The position numbers and the translations under genes are program-made. A model generated the notes under the pieces. That model worked only from the letters and a program-made list of their open reading frames with translations, ran no database searches and was not told the origin of the DNA. Shown here piece by piece: positions 35,194 through 44,477 of a DNA stretch of 64,000 nucleotides (its first letter is position 1; the number at the start of each line of letters is the position of its first letter). Origin of the DNA: Adlercreutzia caecimuris B7 (GTDB lineage: Bacteria > Actinomycetota > Coriobacteriia > Coriobacteriales > Eggerthellaceae); the NCBI RefSeq assembly GCF_000403355.2, contig NZ_KE159646.1, positions 2,221,561-2,285,560 on the forward strand, given 5' to 3'.

Positions 35194-37131
35194 ATGGAGA
35201 CTCAACAGCAAAGGCCTCTCATGATGGGCCGCCGCCGCTTCGTTGCGCTCGCCGGTGGAGCGATTTCGCTGCTTGCTTTCGGAGGGGTGGGATGTGCGCC
35301 CTCCTCGCCCAAGACAGCCGACATGGGTTTGGCGCCGTCGTATACGGCGGGAACCTACCGCGCCACAGCTCTGGGGAAGAAGGGCGACGTGGTGGTGGAA
35401 GCCGACTTTTCCGATAGCCGTATCGAGGCGGTTCGCGTAACGCCCGAGCTTGAGACCAAGCGTATTGCCGATGCGGCTATCAACCAGCTGACTGCGCAGA
35501 TTGTGGATTGCCAAACGCTGCAGCTCGATACCGTCTCGGGCGCGACGCTCACGAGTATGGCTATTCTCGGCGCCATGGAAGATTGCGTGGCTCAGGCCGG
35601 CGGGGATGTCAAAGCGCTGAAAGACGCTCCCGGACCAGAGGCTTCGGCGGCAACCGAGAAGCTGGAGGCCGACTTGGTAGTGGTAGGCGCCGGCGCATCG
35701 GGTATGGCAGCCGCAGTCCGCGCCGCCCAGCTGGGGGCGAATGTCGTCGTCTTCGAAAAGAACGGCAACTTCGGTGGCAATATGCTCGTGTCGGGCGGTG
35801 TGCTCACCTATATCAACGCGCCTGAAGAGTTGCGGCAGCAGAACAACGACGGCTACCAGAACTACCTTGAGACAACGCTGGCTACGGTCTCGGACAACTA
35901 CGATGTGTCCCCGGAGACGGTCGATCTCATTCGCAAGCAGGCGAAGGAGTGGTACGACGCCGGGCACACCACCACGTTCAACTCGCTGGAGTGGAACACC
36001 ATCAGCAACATGATCGGCCAGGGCGGCGGGACGTGGGAGGGCACCCTTGCCTATTCCGCCGGAAGCATTCCCCTGGTCGAGTGGCTTACAGAGCTAGGCA
36101 TTCAGTGGAGCCCCCTCTTTCCCATCGGCGGGTATCCGTGGCCCGAGTATGCAGCCCCCACTTCGGCTTCAAACGGCGAAGGCTACTGCATCGCGTTTGA
36201 TGAAGAAATGGAGCGTGTTCCTGGAACTATCGACATCCTCTTCCAGACGCCTGCGGGCGAGATAATCATGGAGAACGGCAAAGTGATGGGCATCAAGGGC
36301 TCGTGCGTCGATGGCACGACCTACGAGGTGCTCGGCAGCCATGGTGTCGTCTTTGCCACAGGCGGCTATTCCGGTGGTCCGGAACTTCTGATTGAAAGAG
36401 ATCAGGAGTGGGGATTCAAAGACATGCCTCGCATCCCCACAACGAATGCGAGCGGGCATGAGGGCGACGGTCACCGACTTATCATGGGCATCGGGGGCAC
36501 TATGTTCGATTTCACCCCGAATTGCATGCTCTGCATTATGAACGCTCAGGATAGTTCTATCGAGGGGCTTATCGGGGGCAATGGCCCGCTGGTAAACCTG
36601 CAGGGCCAGCGCGTGGTGAATGAGACGGGCTCGCGCAATGACATCTGCCGCGCCATTATGGATGCGGATGGCGCTGTGCTCTACCGCATTTCCGACAAGA
36701 ACGGGTCGGGCTATGCTAGAGAGGATTATATGGGAGAACCGGAAGAATCGATGGTGAAGTACCAGCGAGTTTATCGAGGGAATACCTTAGAGGAACTCGC
36801 GGAGGCTATCGGGGCCGACAAGGCGGCGCTGGTGGCCACTATCGAGGACTTCAACCGCCACGCCGAGTCTTCCGAAACCGACGATCTGGGACGAAGCCTC
36901 TATTCCGCCTCAGATGTCATCAAAGAGCCGCCTTTCTATGCGTGCCCTAATACGTGGGGTACTCATATCTCGCTTGACGGTATCAGCACCAATCCTGAGA
37001 CCTATGCGGTCATCAGCACGACTGGCGAAGAGATTCCGGGGCTGTATGCTATCGGTGAGCTGGCGGGACTGAATGGCGTGAATTGCATGTACTACGGTCT
37101 GGATCTCGCCAATCAGATGTTCGAGGCTTAA
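35194..37131 (+). CDS. Tat-exported lipoprotein flavin reductase (FMN-binding plus FAD_binding_2; fumarate/urocanate-reductase-like)
   Basis: A 645-residue extracytoplasmic respiratory-type reductase. Its N-terminus has a twin-arginine motif (GRRRFVALAGG) and a lipobox ending GGVGC, so it is probably Tat-exported and lipidated. An FMN-binding domain carries DTVSGATLTS, where the threonine would take covalent FMN. The FAD domain begins LVVVGAGASGMAAAV, and the C-terminal LYAIGELAG region is typical of fumarate reductase flavoproteins. The acceptor is unknown; family members reduce fumarate, urocanate, cinnamates or drugs. ATG 35194 follows AAAAGGGGATGG. Confidence 0.88.
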   Translation: METQQQRPLMMGRRRFVALAGGAISLLAFGGVGCAPSSPKTADMGLAPSYTAGTYRATALGKKGDVVVEADFSDSRIEAVRVTPELETKRIADAAINQLTAQIVDCQTLQLDTVSGATLTSMAILGAMEDCVAQAGGDVKALKDAPGPEASAATEKLEADLVVVGAGASGMAAAVRAAQLGANVVVFEKNGNFGGNMLVSGGVLTYINAPEELRQQNNDGYQNYLETTLATVSDNYDVSPETVDLIRKQAKEWYDAGHTTTFNSLEWNTISNMIGQGGGTWEGTLAYSAGSIPLVEWLTELGIQWSPLFPIGGYPWPEYAAPTSASNGEGYCIAFDEEMERVPGTIDILFQTPAGEIIMENGKVMGIKGSCVDGTTYEVLGSHGVVFATGGYSGGPELLIERDQEWGFKDMPRIPTTNASGHEGDGHRLIMGIGGTMFDFTPNCMLCIMNAQDSSIEGLIGGNGPLVNLQGQRVVNETGSRNDICRAIMDADGAVLYRISDKNGSGYAREDYMGEPEESMVKYQRVYRGNTLEELAEAIGADKAALVATIEDFNRHAESSETDDLGRSLYSASDVIKEPPFYACPNTWGTHISLDGISTNPETYAVISTTGEEIPGLYAIGELAGLNGVNCMYYGLDLANQMFEA

Positions 37132-37173
37132 TCTCTGACGCCTTTAAGGGCGCATCCATCTACCCTCCCTGTT

Positions 37174-37207
37174 GAGCGGGGGCGCCGGTTATCCGACGCC
37201 CCCGCTC
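37174..37207. terminator. Terminator between the flavin reductase and the convergent lipoprotein gene
   Basis: GAGCGGGGGCG pairs with CGCCCCCGCTC over a 12-nt loop. It serves both converging genes. Confidence 0.8.
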
Positions 37208-37234
37208 GATGTTTGTTCGGCTGTTGGAGATGTT

Positions 37235-38206
37235 CTAGCTCAGCGTGTAGAAGGCGTATTCGGCTTCGCCTTGGGGGAAGGTGGCTTTCACCTCGTAGAG
37301 GTAGTTCGGCTCGATGGACAGGGCGATGGCGCCGTCCTCGCCGAGGGTACAGGGCACGTTCGCATCCTCGGCGGCCGGATCGATCTTCGGCTGGGAGCCC
37401 TTGGCCAGCGGCGTGCGCTCGATTTCAACGGAGGTGGGGTTCACCGAGAAGGCGATGAAGGCGTCGGTGGCTCCTCCCACGCGGGCGTCGGCGACGTTTT
37501 CGGCGAACTCGCCCATGCCGTCGGCGGCAAAGCCGTCCACTTCGCTCGTGGAAGTTTGGCCGTCCTCAGTCTTCCAGTGCCACTCGAACTCGTAGGGGTT
37601 CAGCACGACGGATACCTGGGCATCGGAGGTTTTATAGTCCAAAGATCCGGAAGGCACCTGGCTCTGGTCGGGTGCGGCGAAGACGGTGTCCACGATGTCG
37701 GCGTACTGCTCGGCATCGGCGGGGCTGCCCTGCTCGATTACTTCGACCTGATAGATGCCGGGGTATTGCCCCGGATAGCTCTCGGCCATGACTCCGTTGC
37801 CCGTCACTTTCACGATGTTTCCGGCAACCAGGTCGTCCTCGTCGATCTCCTGGCCGTTATAGATGATCTTCGCATCGTCGATGTTGGTGGGAATATAAGG
37901 CGTTTGGGTCTCTTGGTCGACGAAGAGCACCTGGTCGCCGTTCACGTAGGCCACCATCGCGGTGTTTTCCACGGCATCGGCGGGCAGGTTGCCGCCCTTG
38001 TTCGCGTTGTCGTTTTGCTGAGGGCCGCCCGTCTTATCGTTCTGCTGAGGGGATTCGGGCGCCTGATCACCCGACTGGGCGGAGGGGCTGGGGGAGTTGG
38101 CGCCCTGGTCGTTCGTGCCGCCCTTAATCGAGCAGCCTGCGAGAGCGATCAGGCCGGTGGCCAGTACGCCGACGAGGGCGATGCGAGTGAGATGAGAAAG
38201 CTTCAT
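37235..38206 (-). CDS. Hypothetical secreted lipoprotein
   Basis: A 323-residue protein of unknown function. A signal peptide (MKLSHLTRIALVGVLATG) ends in the lipobox LALAGC-like LIALAGC, so it is probably anchored by lipid on the cell surface. A 60-residue low-complexity linker (glutamine, asparagine, proline, serine) follows, then an extracytoplasmic domain with NGDQVLFVDQETQTPYIP and a beta-rich C-terminal half. ATG 38206 follows GGAAAGGCAG. I recognise no catalytic motif. Confidence 0.75.
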   Translation of the reverse strand: MKLSHLTRIALVGVLATGLIALAGCSIKGGTNDQGANSPSPSAQSGDQAPESPQQNDKTGGPQQNDNANKGGNLPADAVENTAMVAYVNGDQVLFVDQETQTPYIPTNIDDAKIIYNGQEIDEDDLVAGNIVKVTGNGVMAESYPGQYPGIYQVEVIEQGSPADAEQYADIVDTVFAAPDQSQVPSGSLDYKTSDAQVSVVLNPYEFEWHWKTEDGQTSTSEVDGFAADGMGEFAENVADARVGGATDAFIAFSVNPTSVEIERTPLAKGSQPKIDPAAEDANVPCTLGEDGAIALSIEPNYLYEVKATFPQGEAEYAFYTLS

Positions 38207-38339
38207 GGCACTGCCTTTCCGCGGGGAGTAAAGTAGCGCCATCATACCGCACCCTTGTCGCTTCCGAGCCACATCGTGGGAGAACCGTAGCCGCAAAGCG
38301 CACAAGTTGAACAAACTCTCGTGATAAAAGAGCGCTTTC

Positions 38340-39164
38340 CTACAGCGCCTTCGCCTTGGCGACGCAGGCTCCCACGGCCTCCATGGCCGCCGCCCGGAAG
38401 CCCCGCTGCTCCAGAGCTTTCACGCCTTCAATGGTGGTACCACCTGGCGAGCACACCATATCCTTCAGATCGCCGGGATGCCGCCCCGTCTCCAGCACGA
38501 GCTGCGCCGATCCCGCTACAGCCGCCGCCGCGAACTCGTAGGCCTGGGCCCGAGGCATGCCGGCTTCCACGGCCCCATCGGCCAGGGCCTCGATGAACAT
38601 GAACACGAAGGCCGGCGAGCTGCCCGCCACCGCGCTCGCGGCATCCATCAGGCGCTCGGGGATAACGATGGCGTGTCCGAAGCTTTCCATGAGCGCGAGG
38701 CAGAGGGCCTCGTCGTCCTCGGTGGCTCCGGTGCCGGGGCACACGGCGGTGCAGCCGGCATTCACGAGGGCCGGGGTGTTCGGCATGCAGCGGATGAGAC
38801 GCATGGTGTTCTCGTCGCGGCCGAACAGCGCGGCGATGCGTTCAAGTGTGAGCCCTGCCGCAATGGAGATAACGAGCGTGTTCTCGTTCACCGCACCGCG
38901 GATCTCGGTGGTTACCTCGGGAAAGAACTGCGGCTTTACGGCCAACACGAGCACATCGGCCACTGCGGCCACCTCGCGGTTGTCGGCGGTCACGGCAATG
39001 CCGAACTGCGTTGCCTTCGCTTGGCGTGTGGCCTCGGTCTTGGCCGAGCCGATAAGATCGGCAGCCGTTACCGCTGTCCCGTCGGCGAGTACCGTGCCCT
39101 CGCGCAGCAGGCCGCCGATGATGGCTGTGGCCATATTCCCCAGCCCTATAAATCCAATCTTCAC
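38340..39164 (-). CDS. proC: Pyrroline-5-carboxylate reductase
   Basis: Last step of proline synthesis, reducing pyrroline-5-carboxylate with NAD(P)H. The Rossmann motif GFIGLGNMATAIIGGLL opens the protein, VLAVKPQ follows, and the C-terminal signature DMVCSPGGTTIEGV is intact. The GTG start at 39164 follows GGGAGGCTCTCT and gives the normal 274 residues; the longer frame to 39215 adds an unlikely basic leader. It is monocistronic and transcribed leftward. Confidence 0.95.
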   Translation of the reverse strand: MKIGFIGLGNMATAIIGGLLREGTVLADGTAVTAADLIGSAKTEATRQAKATQFGIAVTADNREVAAVADVLVLAVKPQFFPEVTTEIRGAVNENTLVISIAAGLTLERIAALFGRDENTMRLIRCMPNTPALVNAGCTAVCPGTGATEDDEALCLALMESFGHAIVIPERLMDAASAVAGSSPAFVFMFIEALADGAVEAGMPRAQAYEFAAAAVAGSAQLVLETGRHPGDLKDMVCSPGGTTIEGVKALEQRGFRAAAMEAVGACVAKAKAL

Positions 39165-39331
39165 AGAGAGCCTCCCTTTTCGCGTTGAACGGCGCCAAAC
39201 CTCGCTCAAACGCAAATTTTCGCATCAGCGATGTTAAGGCTCTGAACAGGGAAAACAAAGCAAATAGCCTGGTCAAGCCAAGGAGAAGAAAAGTGCGTTT
39301 GCGCGACATGCGCCCAGTGCACAGTATACAA

Positions 39332-39362
39332 GAAGAGCCCCCGACGCAGGCCGGGGGCTCTG
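39332..39362 (-). terminator. Terminator of the permease gene
   Basis: On the minus strand AGAGCCCCCGGC pairs with GCCGGGGGCTCT-type arms, followed by TCTT, directly after the permease gene's stop codon. Confidence 0.8.
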
Positions 39363-39393
39363 GGACGCAGGGGGGAAGTAAGCGGTTGCGCGC

Positions 39394-40797
39394 TTACACG
39401 TCCAGGTTCTTAAAGGCGTCGGGCACTTCCTTGAAGCCCTTCGACTTCACTGCGCAAATGATGAAGCCAATGATGAACCAGGTCACGCCGAGAGCGTAGG
39501 TCATCACGTCGAAGCCGGTGAACACGTAGCCCAGAATGAGGATACCGAGCCAGGGGCAGATGAGGTACTTCACGATGTTGCCGAAGGAGTAGCGCTTCTT
39601 CTCCTTAATGAAGAAGTACCAGAACACGGCGAAGTTCAGCATGATGAAGGAGGCCAGGGCACCGAAGTTCACCAGGGTGGCCAGGTCGGCCATGGTGAGG
39701 ACAAGCGACAGCACGAGCGCCACCGCGCCGATGAACAGCGCGCCCACCCAGGGGGTCTGGTACTTGGGGTGCACCTTGCCGAAGATGCTGGGAATAACCT
39801 TGTCGCGACCCATGGAGTACAGCAGGCGCGAGGCGGCCAGCTGCGCGTTCATGATGTTGGCGATGCCGATGGCCACGATGTTGATGATGAGCATGATGTT
39901 GCGGAACAGCTCGCCGCCGATCATCTCGCAGCCGTAGAACCAGGCGTTCTCGGCGTGCTCGGGGCTCCAGCTCTGCCAATCGGGCTGCACCAGCGAGGCG
40001 ATGTAGGTCTGCGCCACGAAGCACACGATGATGAGGCCGAGCGCGATGAGGATGCCGCGGCCGATGTTCTTCTGGGGCTCGTTGGTCTCCTCGGCGAGGG
40101 TGGAGATGCCGTCGAAGCCGAGGAAGTTCAGGGCTGCAATGGAAATGCCAGCGGCCAGGAAGTGCGCATCAACCTTGCCGGGCTGCCACAGCGGATCGGC
40201 GTTGAACTCGCCGGCTCCGCCGCCGCCCATGATGAAGTTGCAGCCGAGGGCGATGAACGCGATGACGGCCAGAATCTCAACGGCGAAGATGACGAAGTCG
40301 ATGCCGCGGGTCATGGAGATGCCGCGGATGTTCACGAAGGTGTTGAAGGCCACGAACACGATGACCCACAGATACCACGGGCTGTTCGGCACGAGCATGG
40401 TGCCCCAGTTGGCCACCATGACGTACAGCAGGGCCGGCGTGATGCAGTAGTCCAGCAGGATGAGCCAGCCGGAAATGAAGCCCACGTGGGGGTTGATGCC
40501 GCGCTGCACATAAGAGTACACCGAACCGGCAATGGGGAACTTGTTGCTCATGCGCACGTAGCTCAGCGCCGTGAAGAAGATGGCGATAAAGCCCACGATG
40601 TACACGAGGGTGGACATGCCCAGGGCGTCCTGCTGGACGAGGCCCCAGATGGAATGCGGGGCGATGATGACCATGAACAGCACGCCGTACAGCACGACGT
40701 CCCACAGGCCCATGCCGCGGCGCAGCTCCTGCTTGTAGCCGAACTGCTCGAGGGATGCGTTATCCCCGGCGCCCGACGTTTGGATGGGTTTCGACAT
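39394..40797 (-). CDS. APC-superfamily amino acid/polyamine permease
   Basis: A 467-residue transporter with about 12 membrane helices. The N-terminal GLWDVVLYGVLFMVIIAPHSIWG and FPIAGSVYSYVQRGINPHVGFISGW match APC transporters of the PuuP/YeeF type. FDGISTLAEETNEPQKNIGRG is a conserved middle motif. The substrate is not determined by sequence. It follows the formamidase-like gene on the same strand with a 184-bp gap, which suggests import of an amide, amino acid or amine that feeds that enzyme. Confidence 0.88.
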   Translation of the reverse strand: MSKPIQTSGAGDNASLEQFGYKQELRRGMGLWDVVLYGVLFMVIIAPHSIWGLVQQDALGMSTLVYIVGFIAIFFTALSYVRMSNKFPIAGSVYSYVQRGINPHVGFISGWLILLDYCITPALLYVMVANWGTMLVPNSPWYLWVIVFVAFNTFVNIRGISMTRGIDFVIFAVEILAVIAFIALGCNFIMGGGGAGEFNADPLWQPGKVDAHFLAAGISIAALNFLGFDGISTLAEETNEPQKNIGRGILIALGLIIVCFVAQTYIASLVQPDWQSWSPEHAENAWFYGCEMIGGELFRNIMLIINIVAIGIANIMNAQLAASRLLYSMGRDKVIPSIFGKVHPKYQTPWVGALFIGAVALVLSLVLTMADLATLVNFGALASFIMLNFAVFWYFFIKEKKRYSFGNIVKYLICPWLGILILGYVFTGFDVMTYALGVTWFIIGFIICAVKSKGFKEVPDAFKNLDV

Positions 40798-40981
40798 AGA
40801 GTCTCCTTCCTTTCCCTTCCAGATCCTTCTCTTCTATCCTCAAAACTCGCATAAGGCGCATGACGTTCCCCGACGTCGTGCTGCCCTTGGCGAGGGTTGA
40901 GCAGCGCGGGCCAGCATCCTCTGCGCGCAGCTGGCCGACAGAGGGGCGCTCCTCTGTCCCGCGGAGCGCCCCGGTCGTGTT

Positions 40982-41887
40982 TTAGCCCACCAGCGGCGGG
41001 AACTGCGGCAGCTTCGGTGTGCCGATGCGCAGGGACAGCTGCACCTCGCAGGGCTTGCAACCCTGGCTGATCTCCACGTCGGATTGCACCGACATGTACA
41101 TATAGGTGTTGATGGCGTCCCAGCCGGTAATGGCCATGAGCAGCCGTTGCATTTCCTTGGAGGCGCACACGAGGGCCTCGTTGTACTCCTGGGCGCTCGC
41201 GTTCACGTACCAGCGGCCGGCCGGCCCGAAGGTCTCCAGCACGGGCCAGTGAAGCTCGAAGTTCTTCAGCACGGACACGCGCACGGTGATTTCGGCGGCA
41301 ATCTCGATGCCGGTGCCGCACAGCTCGGCGTCGCCCATGGTGGCGTGCACGTCGCCCATCTGCAGCAGGGCGCCCGGCACGCGCACGGGGAAGTACAGGC
41401 GGGTGCCCTTGGTGATGAGCTTGTTGTCCATGTTGCCGCCGTAGTTGCCCACGAAGCCGTCGGCTGGCGCCCCCTCGGCCGGAGCGGTGCCGATCACGCC
41501 GATCATGGGGTTGATGGGGAAGCGCACGCCGTTGAAATCGGCCATGCCGTCTTCGATCTTGATTTTCTTCGTGCGGTACTCGGTGCCTTCGAACAGCGGG
41601 CCGCAGTGGTCGTCGGTGGCAATGGTGCCCTCGTCGGCCACCTGGATGTCGTAAATATCCACCACGAGCACGTCGCCCACCTCGGCACCTTCCACGTACA
41701 CGGGGCCGGCAGCGGGGTTGGTGATGTTGTAGGAGAAGTCCATGTCGCGCATGGTGACAGTCTCGTCGGTGAGGCGGCCCGAGAAGCAGTCGAGGCTCTT
41801 AAACACCATGACTTCGCCGGGACGCGCGGTATAGCACGGTGGGTTGTCCTTGGAAAATGCATACACCTTGTCTTCGATAATCTGCAT
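40982..41887 (-). CDS. Acetamidase/formamidase-family amidohydrolase
   Basis: A 301-residue enzyme of the FmdA/AmdA family, which releases ammonia from small amides. Family features include GPVYVEGAEVGDVLVVDI, the central DDHCGP segment and DVHATMGDAELCGTGIE. ATG 41887 follows AAGGGGGTTGCT; a longer in-frame start at 41929 has no such site. The true substrate may be another small or derivatised amide. Its downstream neighbour is an APC permease, probably the uptake partner. Confidence 0.87.
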   Translation of the reverse strand: MQIIEDKVYAFSKDNPPCYTARPGEVMVFKSLDCFSGRLTDETVTMRDMDFSYNITNPAAGPVYVEGAEVGDVLVVDIYDIQVADEGTIATDDHCGPLFEGTEYRTKKIKIEDGMADFNGVRFPINPMIGVIGTAPAEGAPADGFVGNYGGNMDNKLITKGTRLYFPVRVPGALLQMGDVHATMGDAELCGTGIEIAAEITVRVSVLKNFELHWPVLETFGPAGRWYVNASAQEYNEALVCASKEMQRLLMAITGWDAINTYMYMSVQSDVEISQGCKPCEVQLSLRIGTPKLPQFPPLVG

Positions 41888-42279
41888 AGCAACCCCCTTG
41901 AGATAGAGCGCGAACATGCCCTCGCGCATAAAAAACTGATGAAAACCATGATACTCGCTCTCAGCTTTTAGCGGTATCAGGAAGGGGAGTTTTTTGCTCT
42001 AATGCAAAAAAGCAGGGGGAAAGGGCGGAGCGCATAGGTGGCGTTGCGAATTATAACCGGGAAACTTTCCTTTATTCACCTGGTGAAATGAATATGTACG
42101 GGCCGTGGGTTTTGGGCATGGGAAGAGTGCTTTTGCCAGGTACCGTCATGGGCAATGGAGAGATTTGGTACAACGTGTTACCTCATTTTTCTAGTTAGTA
42201 ACTAGACATAGTTTGTTCGAGTGGGCACGTGGCGCCGAGGTACGGGCGGTGGGCGCTCGCCGAAGAAGGGGAGTAATCT
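41888..42279. other. Divergent intergenic region with two inverted repeats
   Basis: No gene is seen. TTTTTTGC and GCAAAAAA (41990-42011) form a perfect 8-bp dyad with a 6-bp centre, about 100 bp upstream of the amidase, and could be an operator or a hairpin terminator. CTAGTTAGTAACTAG (42191-42205) is a second perfect dyad about 75 bp upstream of the surface-protein gene. Confidence 0.45.
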
Positions 42280-43608
42280 GTGAAACATGCATCTGCCAAC
42301 TACCGAAACCGTTCCGGCGCATGGAAAGGAAAGGCCCTGGCAACCCTGCTGGCCGTGAGCCTGGCCGCCACTCCCATGGCAGCCTTTGCCACTGATGGCG
42401 AGAACGCCGCCGCGCCCGCCATCGCTGAGACGGAGGCCGCGGCCCCGAGCGCACCCGAGAAGCAGCCTGAGACTGCCGGCGAGGACATCTCCGAGGCGGA
42501 GGCCGCGGCCCCGAGCGCGCCCGAGAAGCAGCCTGAGGCCGCCGTCGCTGAGACGGAGGTCGTGGCCCCGAGCGCGCCCGAGAAGCGGCCTGAGGCCGCC
42601 GGCGAGAATGAGACCTTGACGACCTCGGTGACGGTGTACTACTGCGAGATGGTGTACTACGACGACCCCTCGTTCAACGATCCTACTGGGTTTCGACTGC
42701 TGGGTTCCCATACCTTCGACGGTGTGAAGGTGGGAGAGGAGATCAATCTGTGGGAGTACGCGAAGGACATTCCCGATTTTGTGCATTTCGATGGCTGGGC
42801 AGTGAATCCCATCGCCAGTGCGAACCCCGAGGAGAATCTCGTGCAGATGAACTATTTCCGCACGAAGAGCCCCAGCTCGGTGAACTACTATCTGGTGACT
42901 GACGGTGCCGAGACGCCGGAAGACGCCCCCATCGATCCGTCGATGGGCGAAGTGGATGGCGAGTCGGTGGCGTTTTGGAAGATGGGATCCTACGAGGTGG
43001 ATAGCCTTCGCCTGGGTACGGAGATCAGCAGCGACGCCTGCGCCGTACCGCTCGAGGGGCTTACGTACCTGGATGCCGACAAGGCCGCTATTGCGGTTGA
43101 CGCCGTGCCCTCGCACAACGAGATCAACTTATTCTATGCGGCCGATCCGGCTGATCAGCCCGACAACGCGCCCGCGCCTGCGCCCGACGCGGAGCCCTCT
43201 CCGCAGCCCGATGGCGACAAGCCGGGCGAGGACACCGACGGCGCCACACCGACTCCGGGGGATGTCTCGGGGAATACTTCCGGAAACGAGCGCCCGTCTG
43301 TTCCCGAGGTCGATGGGCCAGCCGCATCCGACTCCGGCAACGAGGATGCTGCCGATGTTGAAGCGACCGAGGATGAGACCGGATCCGAACAGGATGAGGC
43401 CACGGTGGTGACCGACGAGAATGCCTCCGATGCAAGTGATTCCGGTGAGAGCGACTCCGATGCCGCGCTCCAGGAGGCCGCCGAGCGGGGCGTGCTGACG
43501 CTTCCCCAAACAAGCGACGGCACCGTGGCCTTTGCGGGCATCGCCTCGGTGGTTGCGGTGGCCGCCGCGGTCACTCTGGCTGCATCCCGTCGCCGCCGGA
43601 ACGAGTAG
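42280..43608 (+). CDS. Cell-wall-anchored surface protein (LPQTS sorting signal)
   Basis: A 442-residue sortase substrate of unknown function. A signal peptide (to about 38, ATPMAAFA) is followed by three tandem glutamate/alanine/proline repeats (about 50-106). A central globular domain follows (about 110-287, TVYYCEMVYYDDPSF to INLFYAADPAD), then a proline/aspartate-rich stalk. The C-terminus has LPQTSDG, a hydrophobic helix and RRRRNE, which is a sorting signal with S in place of the usual G. The GTG start follows AAGGGGAG. Confidence 0.82.
   Translation: MKHASANYRNRSGAWKGKALATLLAVSLAATPMAAFATDGENAAAPAIAETEAAAPSAPEKQPETAGEDISEAEAAAPSAPEKQPEAAVAETEVVAPSAPEKRPEAAGENETLTTSVTVYYCEMVYYDDPSFNDPTGFRLLGSHTFDGVKVGEEINLWEYAKDIPDFVHFDGWAVNPIASANPEENLVQMNYFRTKSPSSVNYYLVTDGAETPEDAPIDPSMGEVDGESVAFWKMGSYEVDSLRLGTEISSDACAVPLEGLTYLDADKAAIAVDAVPSHNEINLFYAADPADQPDNAPAPAPDAEPSPQPDGDKPGEDTDGATPTPGDVSGNTSGNERPSVPEVDGPAASDSGNEDAADVEATEDETGSEQDEATVVTDENASDASDSGESDSDAALQEAAERGVLTLPQTSDGTVAFAGIASVVAVAAAVTLAASRRRRNE
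42427..42594 (+). repeat. Three tandem 45-bp repeats in the surface-protein gene
   Basis: Near-identical 45-bp units begin at 42427, 42493 and 42550 and encode (E)(A/T)EAAAPSAPEKQPE variants. The spacing of 66 and 57 bp shows that the linkers vary. Such in-frame repeats can change number by recombination. Confidence 0.85.
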
Positions 43609-43726
43609 CCTGCGACTTTATAAAATCTTGCAAAGAAGCGGGGCGTCCGAGGACGCTCCGCTTGTCGTTTCGGCCCATGGGGTATTATGGGAGAGAATGG
43701 CAATTCGGGGCGAAGGAAGGCGGCCA

Positions 43727-44269
43727 GTGAGAGAGCGTGAGAGCGAGCAGGCCCGTATGCGGGATTCCTATGCCGCCCGCTACGAGCGCTGGACGGCCCC
43801 CTTGCGTGCCCGTCCCGGCGCCGTGCAATGGTTGCGCCGTGCCAACGAGACGTTGAAGTGGCTGTTCTACGGAGCTTATGGGTTGCTGCTGGTGTTTGCT
43901 GCTTGGCAGAGCCCGGGGAAGGCTGCGGCGCTCCTGATCGTGACGGCTCTGGGATTTGCGGCGGCGAGCATTGCCCGAGCTCGACTGGATGCCCCCCGTC
44001 CGCGCACGGCATGCGGTCTTGATCCGCTTGTCGAGCGGGAGGGTGCGGGGCGTTCGTTTCCCTCGCGGCATGTCTTCTCGGCATTTGCCATCGCCAGCAG
44101 CTGGCTTTCCGTGAGCGGAGCGGTGGCGGCAGTCCTTGCGGTGTGCGCGGGGGTTCTCGGCTGGTGCCGCGTTCTTGGCGGGGTGCACTTTCCCCGCGAT
44201 GTGATTGCCGGCGCCCTCGCGGGGATTGCCACGGGGCTTGTCGCCTGCGGCCTTGCGCTCGGGGTGTAA
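43727..44269 (+). CDS. PAP2-family membrane phosphatase
   Basis: A 180-residue lipid-phosphatase-like protein. The three PAP2 motifs are recognisable: ARLDAPRPR, PSRHVFSAFA (the PSGH motif with R for G) and CRVLGGVHFPRDV. Hydrophobic helices separate them. It may dephosphorylate a polyprenyl or glycerol lipid phosphate. GTG 43727 is chosen because GAAGGAAGG lies 6 bp upstream; an in-frame ATG at 43697 would add ten residues. A terminator follows at once. Confidence 0.82.
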   Translation: MRERESEQARMRDSYAARYERWTAPLRARPGAVQWLRRANETLKWLFYGAYGLLLVFAAWQSPGKAAALLIVTALGFAAASIARARLDAPRPRTACGLDPLVEREGAGRSFPSRHVFSAFAIASSWLSVSGAVAAVLAVCAGVLGWCRVLGGVHFPRDVIAGALAGIATGLVACGLALGV

Positions 44270-44270
44270 A

Positions 44271-44305
44271 AAAGCTCGGCGCCTCGCAGTGCGGGCGCCG
44301 AGCTT
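44271..44305 (+). terminator. Terminator after the PAP2 gene
   Basis: AAAGCTCGGCGCC pairs with GGCGCCGAGCTT over a 10-nt loop. Confidence 0.82.
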
Positions 44306-44342
44306 CTCGTCTCTTTTGCGCGAAGCTCCTTAGTGGCGGGGA

Positions 44343-44460
44343 TTAGAACACGGCCACCACGGCTCCGCCGTAGTTGTCAGCAATAAACTGGGCCACCGTG
44401 GGGGAGAGCAGGGCACCTTCACGGCCTGGGTCTTCGGAGTGTTCTCGTTGCCGGCCTTCA
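44343..44460 (-). pseudogene. C-terminal remnant of a MetQ/NlpA-type substrate-binding lipoprotein gene
   Basis: On the minus strand one frame reads TLAVKAGNENTPKTQAVK and the next continues LLSPTVAQFIADNYGGAVVAVF before a stop. This resembles the end of D-methionine-binding lipoproteins (a helix ending in an F-x-x-x-Y-x-GAV-V-x-F pattern). One indel separates the two frames and nothing of the N-terminus remains. The family call rests on a short segment. Confidence 0.5.
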
Positions 44461-44477
44461 CGGCGAGCGTGCGGCCG

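Noticed and set aside
39769-41971. Long plus-strand frames over the permease and amidase genes
   Set aside because: They are histidine/valine/glycine-rich shadows of the minus-strand permease and amidase genes.
42427-42594. CRISPR-like repeats
   Set aside because: The units are in frame inside a surface-protein gene and encode a Pro/Ala/Glu-rich stalk.
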